Assembly (NCBI GenBank): GCA_930367205.1
Contig: OV884009.1
Location: 80,249,189-80,313,188 of the forward strand
Reading direction: 5' to 3'
Source of the DNA: Acanthosoma haemorrhoidale
Lineage: Eukaryota > Arthropoda > Insecta > Hemiptera > Acanthosomatidae
Length of the DNA: 64,000 bases
The notes under the pieces were generated by a model, which was not told the DNA's origin, made no database searches, and saw nothing but the letters and a program-made list of their open reading frames with translations. The position numbers and the translations under genes are program-made. Position 1 is the stretch's first letter, and each line of letters opens with the position of its first letter. Of this stretch, positions 62,611 to 64,000 are shown piece after piece.

Positions 62611-64000
62611 TTCGTCTTTAGTGATATTTGTTAATAAGATTATTTTCAGTTGCCAAGGTAATTTAACAAATAAAGTGAATTATTTTTGCCTAATTATTTA
62701 ATAAATTTTCAAGAGACATGGGTGGAAACCCTGACTGGACATCTCTGGATCTAATTCCTTAACTTTATAAGCTTTCCAGTTCTTAATTATTTTTATGTAT
62801 AGTTCCAAAAGCACAATATAGTTTATGATTGATGTAAAATTATAATCACGGGTTATGATACATAATATTAGATTTTTTTTTTTTAAACTTTATTTGCAGA
62901 AAATTACAATAAAAGACAATAGATAATTCTGATAATTACCTCAGATCTAATAGGTGGAAATTGGGACGCTATTGATACTCAGATCAAGTTGTATTTATCA
63001 TTAATTATTTAAGGATATTAATAAAATATAAGGTATGAAAAGTGAGACTAAATAATTAATAATGTAAACTAAAAACTCCATAACCTAAAAATCATGATAT
63101 AGTTCTTGTATTGTTTTTTTGAACCCTGCTGTCTTTAGTTGAGTAAAGTTTTTCTTTATGCAGCTAATTTTTAAAGGCATATTCCACAAAACCTCGAACA
63201 ATGCAGATTATGTGTTGAGTGATATGTAATAACAGAAAGTATACAAAAAAAAAAAAAGTGAAAAAAGTAAGATCATTTCAGTAACTTTTCAGATTTTTCA
63301 TGATTTAAAGATCTGATTTTTCCCCAGGTTAAGAACACTTTGGAGGTAGTAATGCAAAATAAATTTCAATAATATATATAAAAAAAAATAAAGTTTTGGC
63401 AGCAAACCGTAGAAATCTCTTGTTCAAAACAGTTTTAACAGTGGTTTTCATGTTGATAATCAAACTGTTTTTTTGAGGTTTTGAGTGATGGAGATGGTTT
63501 TTTACTTACAAAACTTATTATTTTTAATCTTGAATATCAAACAGTTTTTCTTATTCATTGGATGAATAAATATTTAAGAAATAAATAATTAACCAACGGG
63601 AGCCCACAGGTATCTCCCATTATTTTTGTTCACTTTCCACATCTCTTAATTTCTTTAATGATTACAGGTTAATTGGTTATTGAGAGGGAAACAAAACGTT
63701 ACTTTGCTAACAAAATAATCCTTTACTCGACTTATTATAAGATTACATGATCAAACTAAAATGGCTATGTGTAGTATGTGGAAATGCTACCCTGCCGCTG
63801 CCTGGGCTAATGTCACTTTGACGTAGCCCTTTATCTATAATATTCAGTTATATCAAATGCACTCAACTCCAATTACCTGTCAACCGAACGCTTGCGCATG
63901 CTAATAATATTTATCATTCTAATGTTATACAACGCTTGATGCACTCAATAACCAGATCAAATTTGCTATACTCGGAACAAAAGGAAACGAACCTTTTGGC
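62611..64000. other. AT-rich stretch, nothing assigned
   Basis: No gene, repeat partner or structured motif was recognised. A slightly GC-richer patch lies at about 63,770-63,900. Confidence 0.35.

Noticed and set aside
63595..63615. Shared phrase GGAGCCCACAGG at 58,077 and 63,600 as a duplication flanking the LINE
   Set aside because: The match is about 12 bp and the sequences diverge immediately on both sides, and the second copy lies 1 kb beyond the LINE end.

Overview
The window is AT-rich eukaryotic nuclear DNA, almost certainly from an insect or other arthropod. It carries Jockey-clade and CR1-like LINEs, two Ty3/gypsy LTR families primed by tRNA-Phe, mariner and pogo-like DNA elements, tRNA-derived SINE fragments and a large tandem array. 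I found no convincing host protein-coding gene, rRNA gene or functional tRNA gene. There are no bacterial features: no operons, Shine-Dalgarno-led genes or CRISPR arrays. I read it as a repeat-dense intergenic or heterochromatin-like region built by nested transposition.

1-7.4 kb: decayed fragments. These are a palindromic MITE family (about 1.16 and 3.79 kb), a relic of a Jockey-type reverse transcriptase, SINE-like units near 4.4-5.2 kb, and a minus-strand LINE 3' end (6.84-7.37 kb).

7.4-22.4 kb: the most unusual part. A 369-bp unit is repeated about ten times (7,393-11,140). It is followed by a segment that returns inverted at 19,440-20,995, where only one copy of the unit is present. The result is a large foldback-like inverted repeat with a loop of about 7 kb. 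The loop and right flank hold further related blocks in direct and inverted order (12.7, 14.1, 15.2, 15.7, 16.7, 21.2 and 21.7 kb), a second LINE 3' end and a mariner relic.

22.4-26.2 kb: another palindromic MITE, two LINE copies arranged tail to tail, an unidentified coding-like remnant on the minus strand (24.79-25.14 kb), a pogo/Tigger-like MITE and a CT microsatellite.

26.27-31.59 kb: a young Ty3/gypsy element with 185-bp LTRs (one difference), a TGTA target duplication, an 18-nt tRNA-Phe primer site, gag, protease-RT-RNase H and integrase, and no env. Gag and pol lie in the same frame, separated by one UGA.

31.6-48.4 kb: mostly AT-rich unassigned DNA. It contains an internally deleted second gypsy family (34.40-37.43 kb, minus), a complete but broken mariner (38,233-39,506, minus), a Tc1/mariner relic (44.0 kb), a CR1-like RT relic (46.75-47.5 kb) and a GC-rich unidentified block (47.77-48.46 kb).

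48.47-56.03 kb: three copies of a Jockey-clade LINE inserted head to tail at the same 8-9 bp target, all minus strand. One has ORF1 plus an ORF2 with a single nonsense codon. One is 5'-truncated with an intact 874-codon ORF2. One is a short 3' tip. The array splits the GC-rich block just downstream of a TATATAA box.

56.03-64 kb: AT-rich DNA, a LINE 3' tip (57.48 kb), a tRNA-like segment and a long but frameshifted copy of a second Jockey-clade LINE (58.33-62.6 kb), whose truncated relatives are the fragments at 6.8, 12.2, 22.9 and 23.4 kb.
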